Notes under the pieces: generated by a model | Seen by the model: the letters and a program-made list of their open reading frames with translations, nothing else | Database searches by the model: none | Told to the model about the DNA's origin: nothing | Assembly: GCF_001552135.1 (NCBI RefSeq) | Contig: NZ_BCQP01000017.1 | Coordinates: 402,109 to 466,108 of the forward strand | Reading direction: 5' to 3' | Source of the DNA: Actinomadura chibensis NBRC 106107 | Lineage (GTDB): Bacteria; Actinomycetota; Actinomycetes; Streptosporangiales; Streptosporangiaceae | Length of the DNA: 64,000 bases | Part shown: positions 57,467 through 64,000 of the stretch, in pieces | How positions within the stretch are numbered: the first letter of the stretch is position 1 | Layout of the letters: the number at the start of each line of letters is the position of its first letter | Translations under genes and position numbers: made by a program

Positions 57467-57494
57467 GCGTTCACCCTACGGACGCGGCGCACGC

Positions 57495-58463
57495 TCAGAG
57501 GAAGGCGGGGCCGCGGCGCAGGAGCGCCTCGTCCAGCAGGTGCTGGACGTTCTCCCGGACGTGGTCGGTGATGTCGAAGAGCGTCATCGGGTCGTCGGCG
57601 GTGTCGGCGTCGTACTCGTCCAGCGTCATCGGCTCGCCGAACTTGATCAGCCACTTGGACGGCAGCGGCACCAGCCCGGCCGGTCCGAGCAGCGGGAACG
57701 TCGGCGTGATCGGGAAGTACGGGAGCCCGAGCAGGCGGGCCAGCGGGGGCAGGTCGGCGATCTTCGGGTAGATCTCCTCCGCGCCGACGATCGCGCACGG
57801 CACGATCGGGACGCCCGCGCGCAGCGCGGTGCCGACGAACCCGCCGCGCCCGAACCGCTGGAGCCGGTACCGCTCGGCGAACGGCTTGCCGACGCCCTTG
57901 AAGCCCTCCGGGAACACGCCGACCAGCTCGCCCTTGGCGAGCAGGCGCGCGGCGTCGGCCCGGCACGCGAGCGTGTGCCCCGCCTTGCGGGCCAGGTGCC
58001 CGAGCAGCGGGATCTGGTAGACGAGGTCGGCGCCCAGCAGCCGGACCTGCCGGTCGGCGTGGTCGTGCAGCGCGACCGACAGCATCAGCGCGTCGATCGG
58101 GATGGTGCCGGAGTGGTTCGCGACGAGGAGCGCGCCGCCGTCCGGGACGTTGTCCACCCCGTCGAGGTCGACGCGGAACCAGTGCTCGTAGAGGGCGCGG
58201 GCGAGCGGCAGCAGGACGGTCGAGTTGAACTCGGGGTCGAAGCCGAACTCGTCCACGCTGTACTCGCCGGACAGCCGGCGGCGCAGGAAGGCCAGGCCGG
58301 ACGCGATGCCGCGTTCCAACGACCCTCGCCCGGCCGCCGGGTCGGACGTGTCGTCCTGCCCACCACCGTCGCCGTCGCGGACGGAGGCCAGCCGGATGAC
58401 CCGCGCACCCGCCTCCGCGTCCTCCGGACCGTCCGGGTCGTGCTCGTGGCGGGCGTTCATCAT
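57495..58463 (-). CDS. lysophospholipid acyltransferase (PlsC) family protein
   Basis: 322 residues. The catalytic motif is NHSGTIPID (N116, H117, D124), an HX6D spacing rather than the usual HX4D. FPEGFKGVGKPFAERY is the acceptor-binding region and VPIVPCAIVG follows. The first ~60 residues are acidic and not conserved. It lies next to the epimerase gene as Rv0502 lies next to Rv0501 in Mycobacterium tuberculosis. A role in lipid or glycolipid acylation is likely; the acceptor is unknown. Confidence 0.88.
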   Translation of the reverse strand: MMNARHEHDPDGPEDAEAGARVIRLASVRDGDGGGQDDTSDPAAGRGSLERGIASGLAFLRRRLSGEYSVDEFGFDPEFNSTVLLPLARALYEHWFRVDLDGVDNVPDGGALLVANHSGTIPIDALMLSVALHDHADRQVRLLGADLVYQIPLLGHLARKAGHTLACRADAARLLAKGELVGVFPEGFKGVGKPFAERYRLQRFGRGGFVGTALRAGVPIVPCAIVGAEEIYPKIADLPPLARLLGLPYFPITPTFPLLGPAGLVPLPSKWLIKFGEPMTLDEYDADTADDPMTLFDITDHVRENVQHLLDEALLRRGPAFL

Positions 58464-58478
58464 CGTCGTCGCCTTCCG

Positions 58479-59483
58479 TCAGCCGCGTCCGAGCAGCGTG
58501 GTCAGCGGGCCGTGGCCGAACCCCTGGGCCGCGGCGAAGTCGGCGAACGCGGCCTCGGAGCTGTACTTCGGACGCCAGGACAGCTCGTCCTCCAGCGCCG
58601 CGACGTCGATGACGCGGCCGTAGGTCAGCCAGCGCAGCAGCTCTGGCGAGAAGCCGGTCAGGCCCGCGAAGCGCCGTCCCATGTCGCCGAGCACCGACAG
58701 GGACGGTGCCGGGACCGGCAGGTACGGCCGCCCCGCGCGGCGCAGCGCCTGCGACAGCAGCAGGACGCCCTCGCCAGCGACGTTGAAGCAGCCGGGATGG
58801 TCTTCGACGGTCATCCGGCGCAGCACCTCGACGCCGTCGTCCGCGTGGACGAACTGGAGCCGCGGGTCGAAGCCGAGCACGGTCGGCACGACCGGCAGGT
58901 GCAGGTAGCGGGTCAGCGGCGAGTCGACGCCGGGGCCGAGGAAGTTCGCGAACCGCAGCACGGACACCGTGAGGTCGGAGCGGCGCCGCGTCAGCCCGCG
59001 GACGTAGCCCTCCACCTCGACCGCGTCCTTCGCGTACCCGGACTTCGGCGGCTCGACGGGCTCGTCCCACTCGCCGAAGACGGCAGGGTCCATCGGGGAC
59101 GACCCGTACACGGCGGCCGAGGAGCGCACGACCAGCTTGCGCATGTCGGGCGAGCGCTGGCACGCGGCGAGGAGCTGCATCGTCCCGATGACGTTGAGCT
59201 CCTTCGCCTTCGCCCGCGACGCGGACGAGGACGTGACGAGGTTGAGGTGCACCACCGTGTCCACCCCGGCGGACTCGATGATCTTCGCGATGCCGGGGGT
59301 GCGGATGTCGACGCGGACGAACTCGGTGCGGCCTAGCGGCGCGTCCGGCGGGACGGTGTCGACGCCAATGACGCGCTCGATCCCCGGGTCCGCCTGGAGG
59401 GTGTTCGCGACCCGCGCCCCCAGGAAACGGGAGACGCCCGTGACGAGGGCGACACGGGCCGCGGCGGCGGGCATGGAGGTCAT
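58479..59483 (-). CDS. NAD-dependent epimerase/dehydratase (GalE2-like)
   Basis: 334-residue extended-SDR protein with the dinucleotide motif VTGVSRFLGARVA and SSAAVYGSSP. The usual YxxxK pair is not obvious: the tyrosine region reads SGYAKDAVEVEG, so catalysis may be atypical. The start MTSMPAAAARVAL at 59483 is chosen; GTG at 59495 would add four residues. It is 15 nt from the acyltransferase start on the same strand, and bS22 is just upstream, as in Rv0500B-Rv0501-Rv0502. Confidence 0.87.
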   Translation of the reverse strand: MTSMPAAAARVALVTGVSRFLGARVANTLQADPGIERVIGVDTVPPDAPLGRTEFVRVDIRTPGIAKIIESAGVDTVVHLNLVTSSSASRAKAKELNVIGTMQLLAACQRSPDMRKLVVRSSAAVYGSSPMDPAVFGEWDEPVEPPKSGYAKDAVEVEGYVRGLTRRRSDLTVSVLRFANFLGPGVDSPLTRYLHLPVVPTVLGFDPRLQFVHADDGVEVLRRMTVEDHPGCFNVAGEGVLLLSQALRRAGRPYLPVPAPSLSVLGDMGRRFAGLTGFSPELLRWLTYGRVIDVAALEDELSWRPKYSSEAAFADFAAAQGFGHGPLTTLLGRG

Positions 59484-59520
59484 CGTGCGCCCCACCCCCC
59501 TGAGCGAATGGCCGGCGTGG

Positions 59521-59619
59521 TTACTTCTTGTTCCGGCGCTGGATGCGCGTCTTCTTCAGAAGCTTGCGGTGCTTCTTCTTGGCCATCCTCTTGCGACGCT
59601 TCTTGATGACAGAGCCCAC
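59521..59619 (-). CDS. small ribosomal subunit protein bS22 (AURKAIP1/COX24 domain)
   Basis: A 32-residue, extremely basic protein from a GTG at 59619: GSVIKKRRKRMAKKKHRKLL then KKTRIQRRNKK. This is nearly identical to the tiny actinobacterial ribosomal protein found in mycobacterial ribosome structures and named bS22. Genes this short are often missed. It lies between the small HTH gene and the epimerase gene, the same order as Rv0500A-Rv0500B-Rv0501. Confidence 0.93.
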   Translation of the reverse strand: MGSVIKKRRKRMAKKKHRKLLKKTRIQRRNKK

Positions 59620-60099
59620 GGGACCTCGCTCGGCGTATCGGGTGATGTGCAGGAGGCGGGCGTGCCGCAGGCGAGCTTCACTCGATACGCGCACACGGTC
59701 CGCCGCCCAAGGGTACCGCTGTGCCGGACGAGTGCACGCCTCGGCCCCATCGCACGCCTTGCCCCGATCACGCGTTTCGGTCCCGTCGCGCGCCTCGCGT
59801 GCCCGAATCCACCGCGCGCGTCCCCGTTCAGGCGGACGCGTACGGACCGACGCGTACCGGCGGCCATGTACGGGCGCCGGCACCGCGTGTCGCGCGGTGC
59901 CGGGCACCGTTCCGCGCGGGCCGAGGCCCCCCGCCCCTTTCGGGGGGCGCGCCTCGCCCGCCCGGTGTCCGGACCGTCGTCGCGGTCCTCGTCCCTGTTC
60001 CCCAGCTTCGAGACGATCACGGGGATCGTCCCGACGCCCCCTGCGCGGCCGGGTATGGAGTTCGCGGCGGGGCCCTGGCTCATGCCCCGCCCCTACCCG
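59620..60099. other. 480-nt region between HTH gene and bS22, with a hairpin
   Basis: No gene is supported here. It contains a GC-rich hairpin CGCCCC-TTTCGG-GGGGCG (59932-59949) about 150 nt past the HTH gene stop, possibly ending that transcript, although no U-tract follows. The stretch 59720-59850 is a compositionally simple CG-rich repeat-like sequence (many CGCGC and CCG runs). The bS22 promoter should lie here. Confidence 0.5.
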
Positions 60100-60303
60100 T
60101 TATCCGGCTTCGATGTACGCGTCGCGCAGGTAGTCGTGTACGGCCTGCTCGGGAACCCGGAACGAACGTCCCACGCGGATCGCGGGAAGCTCGCCCGAGT
60201 GGACGAGACGGTAGACGGTCATCTTGGACACCCGCATCACCGCCGCCACTTCGGCGACGGTCAGGAACCTGACCTCGCTCAGAGGTCGCTCGCCTGAGGT
60301 CAT
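60100..60303 (-). CDS. small helix-turn-helix protein (excisionase/BldC-like)
   Basis: 67 residues from MTSGERPLSEVRF. The MerR/excisionase-type helix-turn-helix spans FLTVAEVAAVMRVSKMTVYRLVHSGELPAIRVGRSFRVPEQAVHDYLRD. It is the equivalent of Rv0500A by position and sequence style. Chromosomal, conserved context argues against a phage excisionase. A longer form from 60333 is possible but GAGGGC before 60303 supports the shorter start. Confidence 0.88.
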   Translation of the reverse strand: MTSGERPLSEVRFLTVAEVAAVMRVSKMTVYRLVHSGELPAIRVGRSFRVPEQAVHDYLRDAYIEAG

Positions 60304-60655
60304 CGGACGCCCTCTTCCACACGTGCCGCGCACCGGCCCTTCGGGTGACTTTGATCACGCACGTGTACTTCTCCAGCGTAAATCGCGTATCGGCTGTCGC
60401 AAGAGGGGAGTTCCGCACATTTCCGTATCCGGACCTGACCCGAAGGACACAGTCCTGAATCCACACGGAGGGTGGACCTGACGGCACAATGTGTGGTCCG
60501 ACGAACGGTTGTCAACCGATACCCCGCGCTGACCTGCGGTTCCGGTGTCACCGGCAGCACCGCGCGATCCCATGCGTCCCGTAACCCGCGTACTGTCACA
60601 CGGAGTGACAGGAACGGGCCGCCGAGCCGTCCCGCCGCACGCGCGGCGGCCCTGC
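60304..60655. other. 352-nt intergenic region with CTGTCAC/GTGACAG inverted repeat
   Basis: No gene is supported. The notable element is a perfect 7-bp inverted repeat CTGTCAC-ACGGA-GTGACAG at 60593-60611, 45 nt after the phosphatase-like gene stop and ~290 nt before the HTH gene start. It could be a terminator hairpin or a regulator site. The stretch 60350-60450 is less GC-rich and likely contains the HTH gene promoter. Confidence 0.5.
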
Positions 60656-61501
60656 TCAGCCGTCCTGGCGCAGGCCCGCGCGAGCGAGGATGTACGCGGT
60701 CAGCGGCGCGTAGTGGTGCGGAGCCACGCCGTCGTCGAGCGGGACGGCGACGTCGATCTTGCCCTCGGCGGCCCCCGCGAACAGCGCGGGATCGTTACAG
60801 TCAGCGAACCCGACGGTGTCGATGCCCGCCTGACCGGCCGCTCCGGCCCAGCCGTGATCGGCGATGGCCAGATCCGGCCAAAAATCAGGTTTAGCTTCCG
60901 AAGATCCCGTGGAAGCGCTATCGCTCAGCGCGCGGAGCATGGCCTCCATCGGCTGCGGGTCGTGCGTATGGTGCGTCCGGCCGTGCGTGTCCTCCAGCAT
61001 CGCGACGCCCGGCTCGGCGTAGACGACGCGGCGCAGGTCGGTGCCGCCGTAGCCGGTTTCGATCTCGTACGTCCAGCCGGCGGCCGGGGTCAGCAGGCGG
61101 CAGCCCGCGGCGGCGAGCGCCCGCGCGACGTCCTGGTACAGCGGCGACAGCGTCGCGGGGTGGCCGGTCGCGAGGACGACGCTCTCCCGGCGGCGGGCGG
61201 CGAGGCCGATGCGGTCGCCCATCGCCTCCAGCGTGTCGATCGTGATGTCGGGGTCGATGGTGTCGTCGCCGTAGAGGTGCGCGGGGTCGGGGTCGACGCC
61301 GCAGCGCTCGACCATCATCTCCAGGACGGTCCGCTCCGTCCACGACGGCTTCAGTTCCAGGCCGAACTGGTAGTAGGGGTGGCCGTCGGCCATCCGCCGG
61401 TAGTGCAGCAGGTTGTTCTGGCGCGGCGTCGCCACGTCGCCCGCGATCATCGTGCGGACGAGGTGGGCGCGCAGTTCGTCCCGGGTGGGGGGCTCGGTCA
61501 C
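60656..61501 (-). CDS. predicted phosphatase-like protein, actinobacterial
   Basis: 281 residues starting MTEPPTRDELRAHLVRTMIAGDVATPRQNNLLHYRRM. Conserved-looking segments include VVLATGHPATLSPLYQDVARAL, LEDTHGRTHHTHDPQPMEAML and LAIADHGWAGAAGQAGIDTVGFADCNDPAL. Homologues in Streptomyces are annotated only as phosphatase; the His-rich HTHDPQ and ADHGWA motifs could bind metal. No signal peptide. It ends just before the inverted repeat and begins 7 nt after the deacetylase stop, so the two may be co-transcribed. Confidence 0.65.
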   Translation of the reverse strand: MTEPPTRDELRAHLVRTMIAGDVATPRQNNLLHYRRMADGHPYYQFGLELKPSWTERTVLEMMVERCGVDPDPAHLYGDDTIDPDITIDTLEAMGDRIGLAARRRESVVLATGHPATLSPLYQDVARALAAAGCRLLTPAAGWTYEIETGYGGTDLRRVVYAEPGVAMLEDTHGRTHHTHDPQPMEAMLRALSDSASTGSSEAKPDFWPDLAIADHGWAGAAGQAGIDTVGFADCNDPALFAGAAEGKIDVAVPLDDGVAPHHYAPLTAYILARAGLRQDG

Positions 61502-61508
61502 GGGGGTC

Positions 61509-62720
61509 TCACTCGTCCGTCATCGGGTCTAGGCCGTGCTCGGGGAACACCGCGCGGCGGGTCGCGAGGATCGCCTGGTCGACGGGGCTCGACGGGTCGT
61601 AGCCGCCGCCCCACCTCGTGAAGGCGACCACGTCGGTGCCGTCGGTCATGCGGCGCGGGGCCACCTCGCCGGTGCGCCGCTGAACGAACTCGCGCCACCC
61701 GCCCGGCGTCTCGGTCGCGGGCGGGACGGGCCCGCCCGCCGCCTCGGCGAGCAGGTGCGTCCACACCCTGGGGACGACCTGGACCAGCTCGTACCCGCCG
61801 CCGCCCGTGACGACCCAGCGGCCGTTCGCGGTCTCGTGCGCGAGCGCGTGCAGGAGGGCGTAGGCGGTGCGCTGGCCGTCCACGCTGAGGGTGAGGTGGG
61901 CGAGCGGGTCGAGGGCGTGGCCGTCCGCGCCGTGCTGGGTGAGCAGGACGTCCGGCCGGAACCGGCGCAGCAGCGGCGGGACGATCGCGTCGAACGCCCG
62001 CAGCCACGGCCGGTCGCCCGTGCCCGGCGGGAGCGAGATGTTGACCGAAGTGCCTTCCGCGCCCGTCTCGTCCGGGAAACCGGTGCCCGGGAACAGGGTG
62101 CGGGGAGACTCGTGGAGGCTGATCGTCAGGACGCGGGGGTCGTCGTAGAACGCGGCTTGGACGCCGTCGCCGTGGTGGACGTCGATGTCCACGTACGCGA
62201 CGCGTTCGGCGCCGTTCTCCAGCAGCCACGCGATCGCGATGGCCGGGTCGTTGTAGACGCAGAACCCGCTGGCGCCGCCGCTGAGCGCGTGGTGCAGGCC
62301 GCCGGACACGTTGGCGGCGTGCTCGGCGCGGCCCGTCCAGACCGCCTCGGCGGCGGCCGTCGACGCGCCCGCGACCAGCGCGGACGCCTCGTGCATGCCG
62401 GGGAACACGGGGTTGTCGGGGGTGCCGAGCCCGTGCCGCGGGTCGGGCTCGCCGGTCGCGCCCGCGTGCTTGACGGCCGCGATGTAGGGCTCCTCATGGA
62501 CGAGCCGCAGCAGCTTGTCGCCCGCCGCCTCGAACCCCGAGACCCGCACGTTCGGACGGTCGAGCACGCCCAGCTCCCGGGCCAGCGCCATCGTGAGCTC
62601 GACGCGCACCGGGTTCATCGGATGCCCGGCGCCGAAGTCGTAGGCGATGAGCCGGTCGTCCCAGAAGACCTCCAGCCCGCAGCTCTCCGGACGGGACTCC
62701 GGGTCGGACGCGTGACTCAT
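61509..62720 (-). CDS. acuC: histone deacetylase family protein (AcuC-like)
   Basis: 403-residue zinc-dependent deacetylase-like protein. It shows FGAGHPMNPVRVELT, the active-site YVDIDVHHGDGVQAAFYDD, and QHGADGHALDPLAHL with the zinc Asp/His ligands, then VVTGGGGYE. AcuC in Bacillus deacetylates acetyl-CoA synthetase, so control of acetate metabolism is plausible but not shown. The start at 62720 follows GAGGGC; the open frame upstream is non-coding. It is divergent from the esterase gene. Confidence 0.9.
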   Translation of the reverse strand: MSHASDPESRPESCGLEVFWDDRLIAYDFGAGHPMNPVRVELTMALARELGVLDRPNVRVSGFEAAGDKLLRLVHEEPYIAAVKHAGATGEPDPRHGLGTPDNPVFPGMHEASALVAGASTAAAEAVWTGRAEHAANVSGGLHHALSGGASGFCVYNDPAIAIAWLLENGAERVAYVDIDVHHGDGVQAAFYDDPRVLTISLHESPRTLFPGTGFPDETGAEGTSVNISLPPGTGDRPWLRAFDAIVPPLLRRFRPDVLLTQHGADGHALDPLAHLTLSVDGQRTAYALLHALAHETANGRWVVTGGGGYELVQVVPRVWTHLLAEAAGGPVPPATETPGGWREFVQRRTGEVAPRRMTDGTDVVAFTRWGGGYDPSSPVDQAILATRRAVFPEHGLDPMTDE

Positions 62721-62852
62721 GCCCTCACGGTATCGCGGCCGTCCTGTGACCTGGCCCACCCGCATGGGCGCCGCGGCTTGCGAGCGCCGCGGTCCCGTGA
62801 TGTGGAACACGTTCTGGATTTGGGCATATCTCTGGCACGACGTTAACGACAT

Positions 62853-63881
62853 ATGGGGTTGCCGATGGAGCCGTCCGCATCGAGCGAGCCGTCCGCGTTG
62901 ATCGAGCCGGGCCCGGTCAGCGGGCCGAGCGTGCGCAGCCGCGCGATCGGGGGTGTGCTCCGGCTGGGCGTCCGGCCGTTCGTCCACCGGCTGCCGGGCG
63001 GCGCGGGCGGCGTGCGCGCCGCGCGGTCGACGGTCGCCGCCGCGTCGCTGCTGGTCAGGCACCCCGCGCGGGTGCGCGTGCTGCGCCTGAGCGATCCGCA
63101 GTTGGAGTGCGGCGGACGTCCGGTGACCGGGGAGTGGGTCGTCGCCCGCGACGCGGGCCCGGCCGTCGGGGCGGTCCTCTACCTGCACGGCGGCGGCTAC
63201 GTGGCCTTCTCGCCGCGCACGCACCGTCCGATCACGGCGCGGCTCGCGCTGGACACGGGGCTGCCGGTGCTCGTCCCGCGCTACCGGCTGGCGCCCGAGC
63301 ACCCGTTCCCCGCGCCGCTGGACGACGCCGTCGCCGCCTACCGGTGGCTGCTCGCGCGGGGCGTCCCGGCGGCCGGGATCGTGCTCGCGGGCGACTCGGC
63401 GGGCGGGCACCTCGCCGCCGCGCTGACCGGCGAGATCGTCCGGCTCGGGCTGCCCGCCCCGGCCGGGCTCGTGCTGTTCTCGCCGTGGGTCGACCTGACC
63501 TGCGAGCTGTCCCTGCGGGCGCAGCGGCTCGCCCGCGACCCCTACATCAGCGCGGCCACGGCGCACCGCGTCGCCCGCCTGGTGGTCGGCCCGGCCGGGT
63601 TCGAGGACCCGCGCATCGCCCTGCTGACCTGCGCCTGGACGGACGTGCCGCCCGTCCTCATCCAGGTCGGCGGCGACGAGGTCCTGCGCCCGGAGGCGGA
63701 GGCGTTCGCCGCCGCCCTCCGGCACGCCGGGACCGACTGCGACCTCCAGGTCTGGGACGGCCAGATGCACGTCTTCCAGATCCTGAACCGCGTCCTGCCG
63801 GAGGCGGCCGCGGCGATGCGGGCGGCGGCGGGGTTCGTCCGGACGGTCACCGCGGCCTCCGTCCGGCGGGAGGCCGCCTGA
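62853..63881 (+). CDS. alpha/beta hydrolase (hormone-sensitive-lipase family esterase)
   Basis: 342 residues. The oxyanion motif HGGG is at 112-115 and the nucleophile motif GDSAG at 180-184 (Ser182). The later acid is in QVGGDEVLRPEAE and the catalytic His in WDGQMHVFQIL. The first ~80 residues are a helical cap. MEPSASSEP at 62865 is an alternative start. Substrate unknown; short-chain acyl esters are typical for the family. Confidence 0.9.
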   Translation: MGLPMEPSASSEPSALIEPGPVSGPSVRSRAIGGVLRLGVRPFVHRLPGGAGGVRAARSTVAAASLLVRHPARVRVLRLSDPQLECGGRPVTGEWVVARDAGPAVGAVLYLHGGGYVAFSPRTHRPITARLALDTGLPVLVPRYRLAPEHPFPAPLDDAVAAYRWLLARGVPAAGIVLAGDSAGGHLAAALTGEIVRLGLPAPAGLVLFSPWVDLTCELSLRAQRLARDPYISAATAHRVARLVVGPAGFEDPRIALLTCAWTDVPPVLIQVGGDEVLRPEAEAFAAALRHAGTDCDLQVWDGQMHVFQILNRVLPEAAAAMRAAAGFVRTVTAASVRREAA

Positions 63882-63884
63882 CGG

Positions 63885-64000
63885 TCAGACCCGGCCCGCG
63901 GGCTCGCGTTCGGCGACGTCCGCGCGGTCCCGTCCCGGCCGTCCCGCGAGGGCGAACCCGGCGAGCGCGGCCAGGGCCGCGACGCCCTCCCCGGCGAGGC
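63885..64000 (-). CDS. C-terminal end of a probable membrane protein (partial)
   Basis: An open minus-strand frame enters from the right edge and ends at a TGA (63887-63885). It encodes LAGEGVAALAALAGFALAGRPGRDR, a hydrophobic helix, then a charged tail, as in the last helix of a transporter. It converges on the esterase gene with a 3-nt gap. Only 38 residues are visible, so identity is not given. Confidence 0.5.
   Translation of the reverse strand, partial: LAGEGVAALAALAGFALAGRPGRDRADVAEREPAGRV

Noticed and set aside
59932..59949. Classic intrinsic terminator
   Set aside because: A stem-loop exists but no U-tract follows on either strand; reported only as a hairpin in the gap entry.
60100..60303. 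Phage excisionase
   Set aside because: Although excisionase-like, it sits in the conserved HTH-bS22-epimerase neighbourhood and far from the integrase remnant, so a chromosomal regulator is more likely.
61509..63770. 753-codon minus frame covering the esterase region
   Set aside because: Only the part from 62720 encodes the AcuC-like deacetylase; the rest is antisense to the esterase gene.

Overview
This 64 kb window comes from the chromosome of a high-GC actinomycete with a Streptomyces-like life style. The evidence is very GC-rich coding DNA, frequent GTG and TTG starts, the developmental regulators BldC and a BldN-type sigma factor, an AfsR-type regulator, and a rex-hemACDB cluster of Streptomyces type. 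Actinomadura or a relative is a reasonable guess, but no rRNA or other decisive marker is present. I saw no tRNA, rRNA or CRISPR array.

Layout. 1-12.4 kb (minus strand) holds a type I NADH dehydrogenase operon, nuoA to nuoL, running off the left edge, almost every junction overlapping by 4 nt. 12.6-16.1 kb holds menaquinone genes (a menJ-type prenyl reductase and menG), a small membrane protein and a threonine dehydratase-like enzyme. 16.4-18.2 kb holds bldC and a two-gene unit encoding a lethal-factor-like zinc metalloprotease and a small acidic protein. 18.4-23.2 kb is the cytochrome c maturation set (resA, ccdA, resB, ccsB) with a histidine phosphatase. 23.2-27.4 kb holds a LysR/EamA divergent pair, a DapA-family lyase and hemL. 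27.5-30 kb holds a membrane pseudokinase and a primase-polymerase-like protein. 30-36 kb is rex-hemA-hemC-hemD-hemB. 36.3-40.1 kb holds a glutaredoxin-like gene, a membrane protein, the BldN-type sigma factor and a HAD phosphatase. 40.1-57.5 kb is accessory: AfsR-type regulator, drug-type ABC exporter, lipoproteins, a gene graveyard with prophage remnants (46.6-52.6 kb), a serine hydrolase, a secreted propeller-like protein and LtrA. 57.5-64 kb returns to core genes: acyltransferase, epimerase, ribosomal protein bS22, a small HTH protein, a phosphatase-like protein, an AcuC-like deacetylase and an esterase.

Much of the core follows the order of Mycobacterium tuberculosis Rv0500A-Rv0512 and Rv0524-Rv0529 (from memory). 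The 40.1-57.5 kb block lies inside that conserved neighbourhood and looks like an insertion.

Functional logic. The core is a respiration and redox hub: NADH oxidation, the menaquinone pool, haem synthesis and cytochrome c assembly, plus the NADH sensor Rex. A perfect 18-bp Rex-type operator lies before menJ-nuo, an imperfect one before rex, and a degenerate candidate before resA, so Rex may coordinate the set. The most unusual items are the metalloprotease/acidic-protein pair, the pseudokinase with an extracytoplasmic domain, and the graveyard, whose nonsense codons all fit G:C to A:T transitions.
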